NCBI GenBank assembly: GCA_018436725.1
Contig: JAHDKT010000053.1
Span: forward strand, 87,209-151,208
Reading direction: 5' to 3'
Origin: Synergistaceae bacterium
GTDB lineage: Bacteria; Synergistota; Synergistia; Synergistales; Aminobacteriaceae
Length of the DNA: 64,000 bases
Shown: piece by piece, positions 28,408 through 37,058 of the stretch
Layout of the letters: each line of letters begins with the position of its first letter
Position numbering within the stretch: position 1 is the first letter of the stretch
Translations under genes and position numbers: made by a program
The notes under the pieces: generated by a model
Databases searched by the model: none
Told to the model about the DNA's origin: nothing
Seen by the model: only the letters and a program-made list of their open reading frames with translations

Positions 28408-29406
28408 ATGAAGAAGTGTTTCTGGGGATGCTTGGCGGTTGTGTTATCGGGTCTTTTTCTTTTTTCAGCGTCCGTTTCGGCTGACGCCGCTCCTAAACAT
28501 TTGAAATTCGGTATTGCGGTTTCGGAAAACTCCACGTGGTACCAAGGTGCGAAAAAGTTCGCGGAGCTGATCAAGGAACGCAGCGCGGACAAGTACGCAG
28601 TCGACCTTTTTCCGAGCGATCAACTTGCGGCGGGGGACATTATCAAGGGACTCGAAATGCTCCGGATGGGCGCGACGGACATCGATATGCGCTCGACGAT
28701 AATCTATACCACCGTGGACCCGAAGTTTACGGTGCCTTTGATGCCGTGGCTCGTTCCCTCCTACGAAGAGGCCGATAAGGCGCTCGCCGGCGAAGGCGGA
28801 AAGATGCTGTTCAAACTGGTCGGGGAGAAGGGGATAGTGCCTCTTGCTTTCGGTGAATCCGGTTTCCGTCAGGTGACGAACAATGTCCGGCCGATTCTCT
28901 CTCCGGAGGATATACAGGGGCTGAAGATCCGCATACCCACCAACAAGATGTACATCGCAATGTTCAAGGCGCTCGGGGCCGATCCCACGTCGATCAACTT
29001 CGGTGAACTTTTCGCGGCATTGCAGCAGGGGACCGTGGACGGACAGGAGAATCCTCCCGACGTCATCGCTTCCGCGCGTGTCCAGGAGGTGCAGAAGTTC
29101 ATGACGTTGTGGAACGCATCGTACGATCCTATCATTATGTCGGCGAGCACGGCGTTCTGGGGACGTCTCTCCGACGAGGAGAAGAAAATGTTCTCCGATG
29201 CTGCCGTGGAGGCCATGGCATTCCAAAAGGCCCTTTCCCGTGAGAAAAACGAACAGCTCATCGCCGAATTCAAGGAGAAGATGGATATTTCCTCGCTGAG
29301 CGCCGAACAGGTAAAAGCATTCCGGGCCGCGGTGCAACCCGTCTACGATGAGTACGAAGCGTTGGTCGGGCTGGATCTGTTGCGGGCTTTCGGTTACGAA
29401 AAGTAG
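28408..29406 (+). CDS. dctP: TRAP transporter solute-binding protein (DctP family)
   Basis: The 332-residue protein has a Sec signal peptide (cleavage near VSADA), then FGIAVSENSTWYQGAKKFAELI, QLAAGDIIKGLEMLRMGATDI, and the conserved Arg-containing IRIPTNKMYIAMFKALGADPT, where the Arg binds the substrate carboxylate. AALQQGTVDGQENP is the DctP C-lobe signature. It delivers a carboxylated compound to the membrane subunits encoded next. AAGGAGGG precedes the ATG. Confidence 0.95.
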   Translation: MKKCFWGCLAVVLSGLFLFSASVSADAAPKHLKFGIAVSENSTWYQGAKKFAELIKERSADKYAVDLFPSDQLAAGDIIKGLEMLRMGATDIDMRSTIIYTTVDPKFTVPLMPWLVPSYEEADKALAGEGGKMLFKLVGEKGIVPLAFGESGFRQVTNNVRPILSPEDIQGLKIRIPTNKMYIAMFKALGADPTSINFGELFAALQQGTVDGQENPPDVIASARVQEVQKFMTLWNASYDPIIMSASTAFWGRLSDEEKKMFSDAAVEAMAFQKALSREKNEQLIAEFKEKMDISSLSAEQVKAFRAAVQPVYDEYEALVGLDLLRAFGYEK

Positions 29407-29471
29407 TGAAGACGTTCTGCGGAGGCGGCCCCGACCGCCTCCTTTTTTCTTGTTCAGGAGGGTGGCGTTGT

Positions 29472-29939
29472 ATGAAGTATATGGATTTTCTGGAGGAGCT
29501 GTTTGTTGTCGTCAGTCTTTCCGTGATGGTGATTATCAATTTCGGCAACGTTGTGTCGAGGTACTTCATTCATGCTTCGTGGGCTTTTTCCGAGGAACTG
29601 GTCGTCATCCTCTTCGTCTATAACAGTTTTTTTGCGGCGTCGCTCGCCTGGAGGCGGAATGCCCATCTCGGGTTTACGTTCTTTACGGAACTCTTGAACG
29701 AACGCAACAGGAAGATCGCCTTGGTGCTCTCCTCGGCATTGACGATCGCGCTCATGGCGCTGCTGCTGAAATACGGAGTGGATATGCTTCGCAGCCAGAT
29801 CATGTTCGACCAACGAACGCCGGCAATGGGGCTTCCCGAGTGGGTGGCGGGCATTTCCGTCCCTCTTGGCGCGTTGGTGATTATCGTTCGGGTGGCGCAT
29901 ACATGTTGGGTTTCTTTGCGAAGGTCCTGCGCCGGATGA
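29472..29939 (+). CDS. dctQ: TRAP transporter small permease (DctQ family)
   Basis: The 155-residue protein has four hydrophobic segments and the DctQ motifs FGNVVSRYF (helix 1), SWAFSEELVVILFVYNSFFAASLAWRR around helix 2, and GLPEWVAGISVPLGALV before the last helix. The ATG at 29472 follows AGGAGGG. It forms the membrane complex with the large permease encoded downstream. Confidence 0.92.
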   Translation: MKYMDFLEELFVVVSLSVMVIINFGNVVSRYFIHASWAFSEELVVILFVYNSFFAASLAWRRNAHLGFTFFTELLNERNRKIALVLSSALTIALMALLLKYGVDMLRSQIMFDQRTPAMGLPEWVAGISVPLGALVIIVRVAHTCWVSLRRSCAG

Positions 29940-29964
29940 ATACGGAAGGAACGGGTGCGATCTG

Positions 29965-31248
29965 ATGGCGTGGATTTTGTTCGGTCTTTTTTTTCTGTTC
30001 CTTTTTCTTGGGACGCCTATTGCCATAGCTCTCGGGCTGGCGGCAATCGCCTCGATGGCGATCTTCGATTTCCCTGTCGCCATGTTCCCTCTGATAATGT
30101 ATGCGTCGCTCGGAAAGTTCACCTTGCTTGCAATCCCCTTTTTTGTCCTCGCAGGAGTGATTATGGAGTACGCGGGAATTTCGCGGCGTCTTGTGCGTTT
30201 TGCGAACGTCCTTGTGGGGCATGTTCCCGGAGGTCTTGCGATCGTTACGGTGCTCGTTTCCTGTTTCTTCGCCGCGATATCGGGTTCGGGGCCCGCTACG
30301 GTGGCGTCGATAGGCGTCATCCTTATTCCTGCGATGGTGAAGGCTGGATACGACAGGGGATTCGCATGCGCGCTCGTCGCTTCGTCCGGAAATATCGGCA
30401 TCATTATTCCGCCGAGCATAGCGTTCGTCGTGTTCGGCGTTCTTGCCGAGGTCTCCATAGGACGCCTCTTTATCGCCGGTATCGTTCCGGGGTTGTTGAT
30501 CGGCCTTTCGCTTATCGGTGCGGGGTTTCTTACCATTCGGAGCAGCGGCATGGTGCTCGCGTGCAGCCCGAAGAGCGGCTGGAAAGAGCGTGTTAGGGCG
30601 TTGAAAGACGCGATTTGGGGGTTGTTGGCGCCGGTATTCATACTCGGGAGTATCTACGGCGGTTTCGTAACGCCGACCGAGGCTGCGGGTGTAGCCGTCG
30701 TGTACGGTTTATTCGTTGGTGTGTTCATCTACAGGGAGATAGGCGTGCGCGATATCTGGCGCCTTCTTGCGGATGCAAGCGTGAGTTCGGCCGTGGTAAT
30801 GTTCATCATCGCGTTCGCCGGAGTCTTCGCCTGGCTGCTCACTTCGGCGCAGATCGCCGCCTCTCTCGCGGAAAGCATGCTTTCCATCAGTTCAAATAAA
30901 TACGTTCTGCTCCTCGTGATCAACGCGATACTCCTCCTCGCAGGGTGCTTTATCGACGCGGCGTCGGCTTATTATATTTTTGTTCCGATCATGCTGCCGG
31001 TGGTGCGAAGTATCGGCGTCGATCCTCTTGTTTTCGGTGTTTTCATGACGGTGAATCTCGCGATAGGGATGATCACTCCTCCGGTGGGGCTCGATATTTT
31101 CATGGCGTCCAATGTGGGGGGAGTCTCTTTGAAGGAAGTGTCGTTGAAAGTGATTCCGTTTTTGATAGCGAGTATTCTCGCTCTTGCGCTTATCACGTTT
31201 TTCCCCGGCGTATCTCTGTGGTTGCCCGATCTCCTGGGAATTAAATAG
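29965..31248 (+). CDS. dctM: TRAP transporter large permease (DctM family)
   Basis: The 427-residue protein has about twelve membrane segments and the DctM signatures LFLFLGTPIAIALGLAA, PFFVLAGVIMEYAGISRRLV, AISGSGPATVASIG and IIPPSIAFVVFGVLAEVSIGRLFIAGIVPG. It is the sodium-coupled transport channel of the TRAP system. It completes the standard P-Q-M gene order and is followed after 12 bp by a metallo-hydrolase, so that gene is probably in the same transcript. Confidence 0.95.
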   Translation: MAWILFGLFFLFLFLGTPIAIALGLAAIASMAIFDFPVAMFPLIMYASLGKFTLLAIPFFVLAGVIMEYAGISRRLVRFANVLVGHVPGGLAIVTVLVSCFFAAISGSGPATVASIGVILIPAMVKAGYDRGFACALVASSGNIGIIIPPSIAFVVFGVLAEVSIGRLFIAGIVPGLLIGLSLIGAGFLTIRSSGMVLACSPKSGWKERVRALKDAIWGLLAPVFILGSIYGGFVTPTEAAGVAVVYGLFVGVFIYREIGVRDIWRLLADASVSSAVVMFIIAFAGVFAWLLTSAQIAASLAESMLSISSNKYVLLLVINAILLLAGCFIDAASAYYIFVPIMLPVVRSIGVDPLVFGVFMTVNLAIGMITPPVGLDIFMASNVGGVSLKEVSLKVIPFLIASILALALITFFPGVSLWLPDLLGIK

Positions 31249-31260
31249 GGAGGATCCGCA

Positions 31261-32076
31261 ATGAAAGCGACTGTGCTGGTGGAAAATTATACGTCGAGAT
31301 CGGATTTGACTCCCGAGTATGGTCTGAGCGTCCATCTGTCCGTCGGGGGAGCGTCCATTCTGATGGATACGGGTCAGAAGGACGCGCTTTTCGCAAACGC
31401 CACGGTGCTGGGCGTCGATCTGACGAAGCTCGACCATATCGTGCTCAGTCACGGACATTTCGATCATGCGGGAGGACTCGGGCGCCTTCTCGTCAACGCG
31501 CGAAAAACGCATGTGTGGGCGCACGAGAGTTTCGAGGACGCGCATATGCGGGTAAGAAAGGGAAACGCCACTTTTATCGGCTGCCATCTCAACAGGAAAT
31601 CGGTGACGTTCCACCCGGTGCGAGAAACGACGGAGGTTGCTCAAGACGTGTTTGCTCTTGAAGTCCCGGTCGAGGAGAGAAAACCCGAATTCGTGGATAC
31701 TCCGAGGCATCTGGTCGTTCCCCTTGAGGAAGGCGGATACGGAACGGACCCTTTCCGGGACGATATCTCCCTTGTCGTAAAGGGCGAGCATGGCCTGAGC
31801 GTCATTCTCGGCTGCGCCCATGCGGGTGTGGTGAATATTCTTGAAACGGCGTCGCGCGCTTTCGGAACGAGAACGTTCCATGCGGTGCTCGGAGGAATGC
31901 ACTTGGGGGACAGTTCCGCGGCGTTCGTGGATAGAGTGACTTCGGCGCTCGCGGAACGTTTCCGGGTGGACGTTTGGAGGCCGTGTCACTGCACGGGGAT
32001 TCATTCCTCTTGGGAACTCGCGTCGAAGGTCGGGAACGTCGAATGGGCGGGGGTGGGAACGATCCTGGAACTCTGA
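31261..32076 (+). CDS. Metallo-beta-lactamase-fold hydrolase (COG1237-like), copy 1
   Basis: The 271-residue protein has LSHGHFDHAGGLGRLL (HxHxDH metal site), the further ligands in GCAHAGVVNIL and a conserved PCHCTGIHSSW near the C-terminus. This pattern fits the COG1237 group, related to methanopterin-type ribofuranosylaminobenzene synthases but mostly of unknown function in bacteria. It lies 12 bp after the TRAP permease gene and is likely co-transcribed. A divergent paralog follows. Confidence 0.88.
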   Translation: MKATVLVENYTSRSDLTPEYGLSVHLSVGGASILMDTGQKDALFANATVLGVDLTKLDHIVLSHGHFDHAGGLGRLLVNARKTHVWAHESFEDAHMRVRKGNATFIGCHLNRKSVTFHPVRETTEVAQDVFALEVPVEERKPEFVDTPRHLVVPLEEGGYGTDPFRDDISLVVKGEHGLSVILGCAHAGVVNILETASRAFGTRTFHAVLGGMHLGDSSAAFVDRVTSALAERFRVDVWRPCHCTGIHSSWELASKVGNVEWAGVGTILEL

Positions 32077-32187
32077 AGAACCCGCGGAAAAAATCGAAAG
32101 CGCAAAGGGCGGCGTCTTGAGTCGATCGGTTGTTTCGCTTTTTCCCGATAACATGCGGCAAAAACGGAGTATTGGAGATGGTACGGG

Positions 32188-33054
32188 ATGTTGGATGCGC
32201 TCAAAATTACGGTGCTCGCGGAGGACAGCGTGCCCTACGAGAGTCCGCTCCTCGGTCAGCACGGGGTTTCATTCTGGCTGGAGGCCGAGGCGAACGGGGA
32301 TGTAAAAAGAGTTCTCGTCGACGTGGGACAGAATCCGGATGCGCTGCTCTACAATATCGAGCGGCTGAAGATCCCTCTCGGGGAGAGCGACGCGGTTGTG
32401 CTGACGCACTGTCACTACGACCACACGCAGGGGCTTTCGAAAATTCTGAAAGCGATGGGGCGGCGCGATGTTCCGGTAATCGCGCATCCGGCGCTTTTTC
32501 GCCCGAACTTTATCACGGCCCCGTTCTTCCGGCACGTGGGAGTGATGCAGGGGGATGAACCCCTCGACATTCAAGCGGCCGGAGGAAGTCTCTTCCTCTT
32601 CTCGGAACGGTTGCAGCTGATGCCCGGTCTTGCGACGACCGGCGAGGTCCCGCGAACGACGGATTTCGAGGAGGTCGGCATCGCGCTCTCCACGGTGGAT
32701 GAAAAAGGGCGCGTCGTGCCCGACCAGATGCCCGACGACATTGCGCTCGTCGCCAGGGTGAAAGAAAAAGGCGCCGTTGTTGTGACCGGATGCAGTCACG
32801 CGGGGATCATCAATATACTTAAACACTCTATCGAACCGGGCGAGCGGCTTGATGCCGTCATCGGAGGGCTGCATCTCGTGGAGGCCTCGAAAGACCGTAT
32901 TCAGAAGACGGTTTCGGCGTTGAAGGAATTCGCTCCGTCGCTTGTCGCCGCAGGGCACTGTACGGGGTTCCGCGCACAGGCGGCACTCTACTCGGAATTC
33001 GGTGAAAAATTCGCAACGATGGGGGTAGGGACCGTTTTCGCCTTCAAGGCGTAG
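32188..33054 (+). CDS. Metallo-beta-lactamase-fold hydrolase (COG1237-like), copy 2
   Basis: The 288-residue paralog of the upstream protein has LTHCHYDHTQGLSKIL as metal site, TGCSHAGIINIL and AAGHCTGFRAQAAL. Both copies keep every visible metal ligand, so both may be active. A 111-bp gap separates them. The start ATG 32188 has GGAG about 10 bp upstream. The pair between a TRAP transporter and a BrnQ-like carrier suggests processing of an imported compound. Confidence 0.88.
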   Translation: MLDALKITVLAEDSVPYESPLLGQHGVSFWLEAEANGDVKRVLVDVGQNPDALLYNIERLKIPLGESDAVVLTHCHYDHTQGLSKILKAMGRRDVPVIAHPALFRPNFITAPFFRHVGVMQGDEPLDIQAAGGSLFLFSERLQLMPGLATTGEVPRTTDFEEVGIALSTVDEKGRVVPDQMPDDIALVARVKEKGAVVVTGCSHAGIINILKHSIEPGERLDAVIGGLHLVEASKDRIQKTVSALKEFAPSLVAAGHCTGFRAQAALYSEFGEKFATMGVGTVFAFKA

Positions 33055-33095
33055 CGGAAGTGCAAACAAGTATTGAAACGGAGGCGTATGTGACC

Positions 33096-34400
33096 ATGTC
33101 GCAACAGGATCTTCGGACAGGGGCCGTGTTTACGGTCGGTTTGGCGTTGTTCAGCGCCCATTTCGGCGTGGGGGATATCATCTTCCCCGGAAAGCTCGGT
33201 TTCGATACCGGATCGCTCTGGCTCATCGCGGGATTCGGATATTTCTTCGTCAACACGGTGATCGCGTACCTCGGATATCTCGCCATGGCGAAAGACCGGG
33301 TCGGGATCGCGCATATGGCGGGTGAAATTCTGACGCCGTTTTGGGGGAAGCTTTTCGGGGCTATTCTGATGCTCGTCGTCGGACCGGTGTTCATCCTTCC
33401 CCGCGTCGCGTCGGCCACGCATGAGATGTCCATACTCCCCTTCTTTCCCCAGGCCGGCATAGTGATTACCCTCGGCGTCTTTTTTGTTCTGAACGCCTAT
33501 GTCTGCCTCAACAGAACCGCTGTCGTCGACAGGCTCGGCAAGGTGCTTTCGCCGGCGCTCGTGCTGTTCATAGGCGCGATCGCCGTAAAGGGCATCCTGA
33601 CGCCCATCGCCATGCCCGTCGCCAGTACGGTGACGAGCAAAGCCGCGTTCGGCGTCGGCTTCAATTTCGGGTACAACACCATGAACGCCATCGCCGCGGT
33701 GCTGATGGGGGGGTGGATACTGAACGTCTTCACTCTGCAGGGAATAACGGAACCGGGAGCCCAGCAGCGCAATCTCGTCCGGGTCGGCCTGGTGACGGTC
33801 GTTCTGCTCGGGGCGACCCAGATGAGCCTCACCTGGCTTGGAGCGAGCGCGGGCGGCGTGTATCCGGAAGCGACGCTCGGGGATCTCCCGCTGAAGGTGA
33901 CGATGCACCTTTTCGGAAGACTCGGCATGATGGTCTTCGCCGTTCTCATGGCGTTGGCCTGCTTCACGACGAGCGCCGGTCTGACCGCTACGGCGGGAGC
34001 GTTTTTCGAGCAGATCTCGGGCGGCAGTCTGAAGTATCCGGTCGTCGTGATCGCGTCGAGTATCTGCGGTTTTGCCCTGGGGTTGGTCGGACTGTCGCGG
34101 ATCGTCGGGTACACCGTGCCGTTTTTGGCGCTGCTCTATCCCGCGCTGATCGTCATCATCTTCGGCACGTTCTTCCTCGACGTCAAGGCGCAGCGCCCCA
34201 TGCTCGTCGGAGGGGTTCTCGTCGCGCTGCTGTTCGGTCTCTTCGACGCGACGAAAACGGCGGGATTCACCGTCGAATGGATGGAGTCGATCGTCTCCGT
34301 CATGCCGCTCGGGCAGCAAGGATTCCCCTGGCTTCTTCCGACCGCGGTTGGCCTGATCGCCGGAAAACTCTTCGGCGGCATGACGGGAAAGAACGCTTAG
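33096..34400 (+). CDS. brnQ: Branched-chain amino acid:cation symporter-like (BrnQ family)
   Basis: The protein has about twelve membrane segments. The start of helix 1 (LALFSAHFGVGDIIFPGKLG) matches the BrnQ signature (FFGAGNLIFPP-like), and VGIAHMAGEILTPFWGKLF follows the second helix. BrnQ carriers take up Leu, Ile and Val with Na+ or H+. GGAGG at 33080 lies 11 bp before ATG 33096 and 5 bp before an in-frame GTG at 33090, so either could be the start (434 or 436 residues). The family call is by motif resemblance, and a related amino-acid carrier is possible. Confidence 0.65.
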   Translation: MSQQDLRTGAVFTVGLALFSAHFGVGDIIFPGKLGFDTGSLWLIAGFGYFFVNTVIAYLGYLAMAKDRVGIAHMAGEILTPFWGKLFGAILMLVVGPVFILPRVASATHEMSILPFFPQAGIVITLGVFFVLNAYVCLNRTAVVDRLGKVLSPALVLFIGAIAVKGILTPIAMPVASTVTSKAAFGVGFNFGYNTMNAIAAVLMGGWILNVFTLQGITEPGAQQRNLVRVGLVTVVLLGATQMSLTWLGASAGGVYPEATLGDLPLKVTMHLFGRLGMMVFAVLMALACFTTSAGLTATAGAFFEQISGGSLKYPVVVIASSICGFALGLVGLSRIVGYTVPFLALLYPALIVIIFGTFFLDVKAQRPMLVGGVLVALLFGLFDATKTAGFTVEWMESIVSVMPLGQQGFPWLLPTAVGLIAGKLFGGMTGKNA

Positions 34401-34431
34401 AGCTTTTTTCTGTTCAAGGTACTCGACGGGC

Positions 34432-34471
34432 AACGAATGGGAGCCGGTTATTCGGACGGCTCCCATTCGTT
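34432..34471. terminator. Bidirectional terminator overlapping the end of the minus-strand gene
   Basis: AACGAATGGGAGCCG and its perfect complement form a 15-bp stem around a 10-base loop. The right arm encodes the last residues of the receiver-Hpt protein, and its stop codon lies in the loop. T-runs flank the stem on both sides only weakly. Confidence 0.7.
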
Positions 34472-35752
34472 TTCGAGATCTTCGATAAGACGCTCGGTCT
34501 CCGACAGAAGACTGAGCAGTGTTGCGGCGACGGCTTCTTCCGAAAGATTGTCGATTTCCTTGTGCAGCGCTTCCGCAAGAAGAAATGCCTCGCCTTCGCC
34601 GAAATAGGCGAGGTTTCCCTTGAGCCTGTGGGAGAGGAGGCGAAGTTCCTGCCGGTCTTTCTTATCGAACGCCTGGCGCATCGAGTGGAGAATCGTCGGC
34701 GCGAGCGCTAAAAACTCCCCGACGACCTTCTGCGCCAGCTCCTTGTCGCCCTCGGTGAACGAGATGATAGCGGAGTGTGCGTCTTCCCCGCGTGCCGGGG
34801 ACATGCGGGCGGGCGGGGTACCGCTGACTTTTCCCACCGTGGAAAGAAGCGTCTCCAGCTTGACCGGTTTTGCAAGGTAGTCGTCCATGCCTGCCGCCAT
34901 GCAGCGGTCCCTGTCCTCCGGCCTGGCATAGGCGGTTATGGCCACTATCGGAGTGCGCCGTCCCCGCCGTTTTTCCTCGGCGCGGATGGCCAGAGTGGTT
35001 TGTAATCCGTCCATGTCCGGCATCTGGATATCCATAAGGATGATTCCCCAATTTTCGTCGAAGAGAATATCGAGCGCTTCTCGCCCGGAGGCTGCGGCGC
35101 GTACGGCGTAGCCTCCGTGCTCCAGGCTGGCGGCGATGATTTTTCTGTTCATGGGGTTGTCTTCCACCAGCAGCACCGGCGGAGTTCGTGGGTTGTCGGG
35201 AATGTCCGTCGTCGAGAAAGGAAGGAAGAAGGAGATTTCCAGGCCCTCTTTCCTTTTCTTCACCTCGAGCCTTCCACCCATGGACGTGATGACCGACGAG
35301 CAGATCGAAAAACTCAGGCCGGGAGGAGCGCTTCCTTCGACGACGGGAATCGAGGGCATCGAGATGGTGTCGCTCATCCACTCGATGGAGAAGAGCGCCT
35401 CCATTCCTTCGGGGGTGAATCTCCGGACGACGACGGACAGTTGCACTTGGCTCTCCGAACTCAACGCGACGACGTTGGAAAGAAGAAGATGGAGAATGTT
35501 CTCGAGCTGCGCTCCGTTTCCTCGCACCAAACGTGGAATGGAGTGGTCGATCTCGAGGCGGATAAGCGGCTTTTTCCTGCGAACGCGCTGGTGTATATTT
35601 TTCAACGCATTTACACAGACTTCCTCGACTGAAAACGGCCCGTCGCCGGGTTGCGGCGTCTGATGAGCGGAAGGAGGCAGCGGCGTTTCCGAAGCGCAAC
35701 GGCTGTATTGGGCGCGCCAGGGCATGAAGGGAGTGCGGGTTGTGTGTTTCAT
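34448..35752 (-). CDS. Degenerate histidine-kinase ATPase - receiver - Hpt phosphorelay protein
   Basis: The 434-residue protein has three parts. Residues about 40-175 resemble the ATPase domain of hybrid kinases: an N-box-like NGAQLENILHLLLSN and SMGGRLEVKK, but the G1 box (DxGxG) is missing and the G2 box reads PPGLSFSIC instead of GLGLSI. No DHp His domain precedes it. Residues about 190-305 are a full receiver (LLVEDNPMNRKI, phospho-acceptor Asp in ILMDIQMPDMDG, Lys in YLAKPVK). Residues about 330-425 are an Hpt domain with HRLKGNLAYFG, where His is the phosphotransfer site. It is translationally coupled to the response regulator upstream (ATGA). It probably relays phosphate rather than autophosphorylates. 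Confidence 0.85.
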   Translation of the reverse strand: MKHTTRTPFMPWRAQYSRCASETPLPPSAHQTPQPGDGPFSVEEVCVNALKNIHQRVRRKKPLIRLEIDHSIPRLVRGNGAQLENILHLLLSNVVALSSESQVQLSVVVRRFTPEGMEALFSIEWMSDTISMPSIPVVEGSAPPGLSFSICSSVITSMGGRLEVKKRKEGLEISFFLPFSTTDIPDNPRTPPVLLVEDNPMNRKIIAASLEHGGYAVRAAASGREALDILFDENWGIILMDIQMPDMDGLQTTLAIRAEEKRRGRRTPIVAITAYARPEDRDRCMAAGMDDYLAKPVKLETLLSTVGKVSGTPPARMSPARGEDAHSAIISFTEGDKELAQKVVGEFLALAPTILHSMRQAFDKKDRQELRLLSHRLKGNLAYFGEGEAFLLAEALHKEIDNLSEEAVAATLLSLLSETERLIEDLENEWEPSE

Positions 35753-36468
35753 GCCAGCGACTCGGAGCGCGTTCTTTCACGCAGAAAATACCGTTTCAAA
35801 GGCCGTCCCGGGCCGCTGTATTCGAACTGTACCTTTACGACGCCGATTCTGGAAAGATGATCGAGATAACGCCATGCCGTAGAGCGGGAGATGGAAAGGC
35901 GTCCGCAGATGTCTTCCGCGGATAGTCCCTTTTCCGTCGTCAGCTCTTTCGAAATGAGAGAGAGGGTTCCCGGTTGCAGTCCCTTGGGCAGCTTCTCCCC
36001 CTGGCCCCTGGATGCCGCCGCGATCTCGAAAATAGCGTCCAGGGCCTCCTGGGTGGCCTCTTCGGTTCCGGAGAGCATCCGTGTCCTGTGATCGAGGTAG
36101 GCCTCTAACGACGTCCGAAAGCGCTTCAGCGAGTACGGTTTGATCAAGTAGTCGAAAGCGCCCAGCATTTTTGCCTGGGAAACGAGCTGTGCGTCCTTGC
36201 CGGCGGATACGAGAATCACGTCTGCGTCGTTCCCGTCCGCGCGGAGTTTTTTGAGCGCGTCGAGTCCTGAAAGACGCGGCATGAAGATGTCCATTACGAT
36301 GAGATCGGCGGAAGACGTCTCGAAAAAACGGACAAGTTCCATACCGTCGCAGACCGCGCCGGCCACGACAAAACCACGGAGTTGCCGGAGCGTCTGTACA
36401 TGAAGGCTGCATACCATGGGATCGTCTTCGGCCACAAGCACCTTGACGGGAAGTCTTCGTTTCGCCAT
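35749..36468 (-). CDS. CitB/DcuR-type response regulator
   Basis: The 239-residue protein has an N-terminal receiver (VLVAEDDPMVCSLH; Asp in LIVMDIFMPRLSG; Lys in YLIKPYSLKRF) and a C-terminal winged helix (ADEICGRLSISRSTAWRYLDHL-like, about 180-225) as in regulators of citrate, malate and C4-dicarboxylate use. In that group the partner kinase senses a carboxylic acid. Here no canonical sensor kinase is encoded; the coupled downstream gene is a relay protein. The start ATG 36468 follows GGGGTGAG. Nearby transporters are possible targets. Confidence 0.9.
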   Translation of the reverse strand: MAKRRLPVKVLVAEDDPMVCSLHVQTLRQLRGFVVAGAVCDGMELVRFFETSSADLIVMDIFMPRLSGLDALKKLRADGNDADVILVSAGKDAQLVSQAKMLGAFDYLIKPYSLKRFRTSLEAYLDHRTRMLSGTEEATQEALDAIFEIAAASRGQGEKLPKGLQPGTLSLISKELTTEKGLSAEDICGRLSISRSTAWRYLDHLSRIGVVKVQFEYSGPGRPLKRYFLRERTRSESLA

Positions 36469-36589
36469 TGTTCTCACCCCTTTGCATGAATTATATGCGT
36501 TCTCCCGACGTTCGTAAACACAATGAACAAAAAGAAAATCAATGAACAAAACTCTTGCTTTTTTTCGGCCTGTGATTCACAATAGAAAA

Positions 36590-36697
36590 CACAAATTATT
36601 GCGCTCTTGGTTCGGTTGATGAACTTCCCCACGCACTGGTTCCGCTTCCCGAAGGCCTGCCCCGGGTCTTCAGCGAGAAGCGGAACCCCCTTTTTTT
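36590..36697 (+). ncRNA. Candidate small RNA in the divergent spacer
   Basis: TTGCTT (36555-36560) and CACAAT (36578-36583) with 17-bp spacing form a possible promoter, and a strong intrinsic terminator ends at 36697. No gene on this strand lies upstream that would need that terminator, and the following gene has its own promoter beyond it. The product would be about 108 bases. Confidence 0.35.
36639..36697 (+). terminator. Orphan intrinsic terminator
   Basis: GGTTCCGCTT (36639-36648) pairs with AAGCGGAACC (36679-36688), with an inner GAAG/CTTC stem, followed by CCC and seven T. The T-run is only on the plus strand. Confidence 0.8.
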
Positions 36698-36714
36698 AGC
36701 ACTCCGCTGTACGC

Positions 36715-36743
36715 TTGACTTTCAATTCGTCGCGAGGCATTAT
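36715..36743 (+). promoter_or_regulatory. Promoter of the 56-residue membrane protein gene
   Basis: TTGACT, 17 bp, CATTAT. The predicted start leaves a leader of about 20 bases carrying AAGGAGGGG before the ATG at 36769. Confidence 0.6.
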
Positions 36744-36768
36744 TGACATGCTTGAAGGAGGGGTAACG

Positions 36769-36939
36769 ATGACGAATTTTTCGCACTCGATCGCGCCGTA
36801 TATTCTGTACGCCTGTTCGCTGACGCTTATTCCGCTCGGGATAAATCGCATACGCGCCGGCAGTCCGGTCAAGGGAATGCTGGATTTTGTGGGCGCCGGT
36901 GTGATCGCAGTCATGGCCTGGAGCCTCGGCAACCCGTAA
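36769..36939 (+). CDS. Small membrane protein of unknown function
   Basis: The 56-residue product has two predicted membrane helices: one over YILYACSLTLIPLGINRI, one over GMLDFVGAGVIAVMAWSLG. It has its own promoter and a near-perfect ribosome site (AAGGAGGGG), so it is very likely expressed. No family is recognised. Confidence 0.7.
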   Translation: MTNFSHSIAPYILYACSLTLIPLGINRIRAGSPVKGMLDFVGAGVIAVMAWSLGNP

Positions 36940-37058
36940 GGCGAGGAAAAGTCGCTGTTGCTTTCAGCATTTCGTACGTTTCTTTTTCGTCTTTGTGTGG
37001 TACACTCTGTCCGTTTTGCTCCGAATTTCATGTACTATTATTTGAGGGAGGTCTTTGA

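Noticed and set aside
36639..36697. Terminator as the end of the response-regulator operon
   Set aside because: The operon runs on the other strand away from this site, and the T-run is only on the plus strand.
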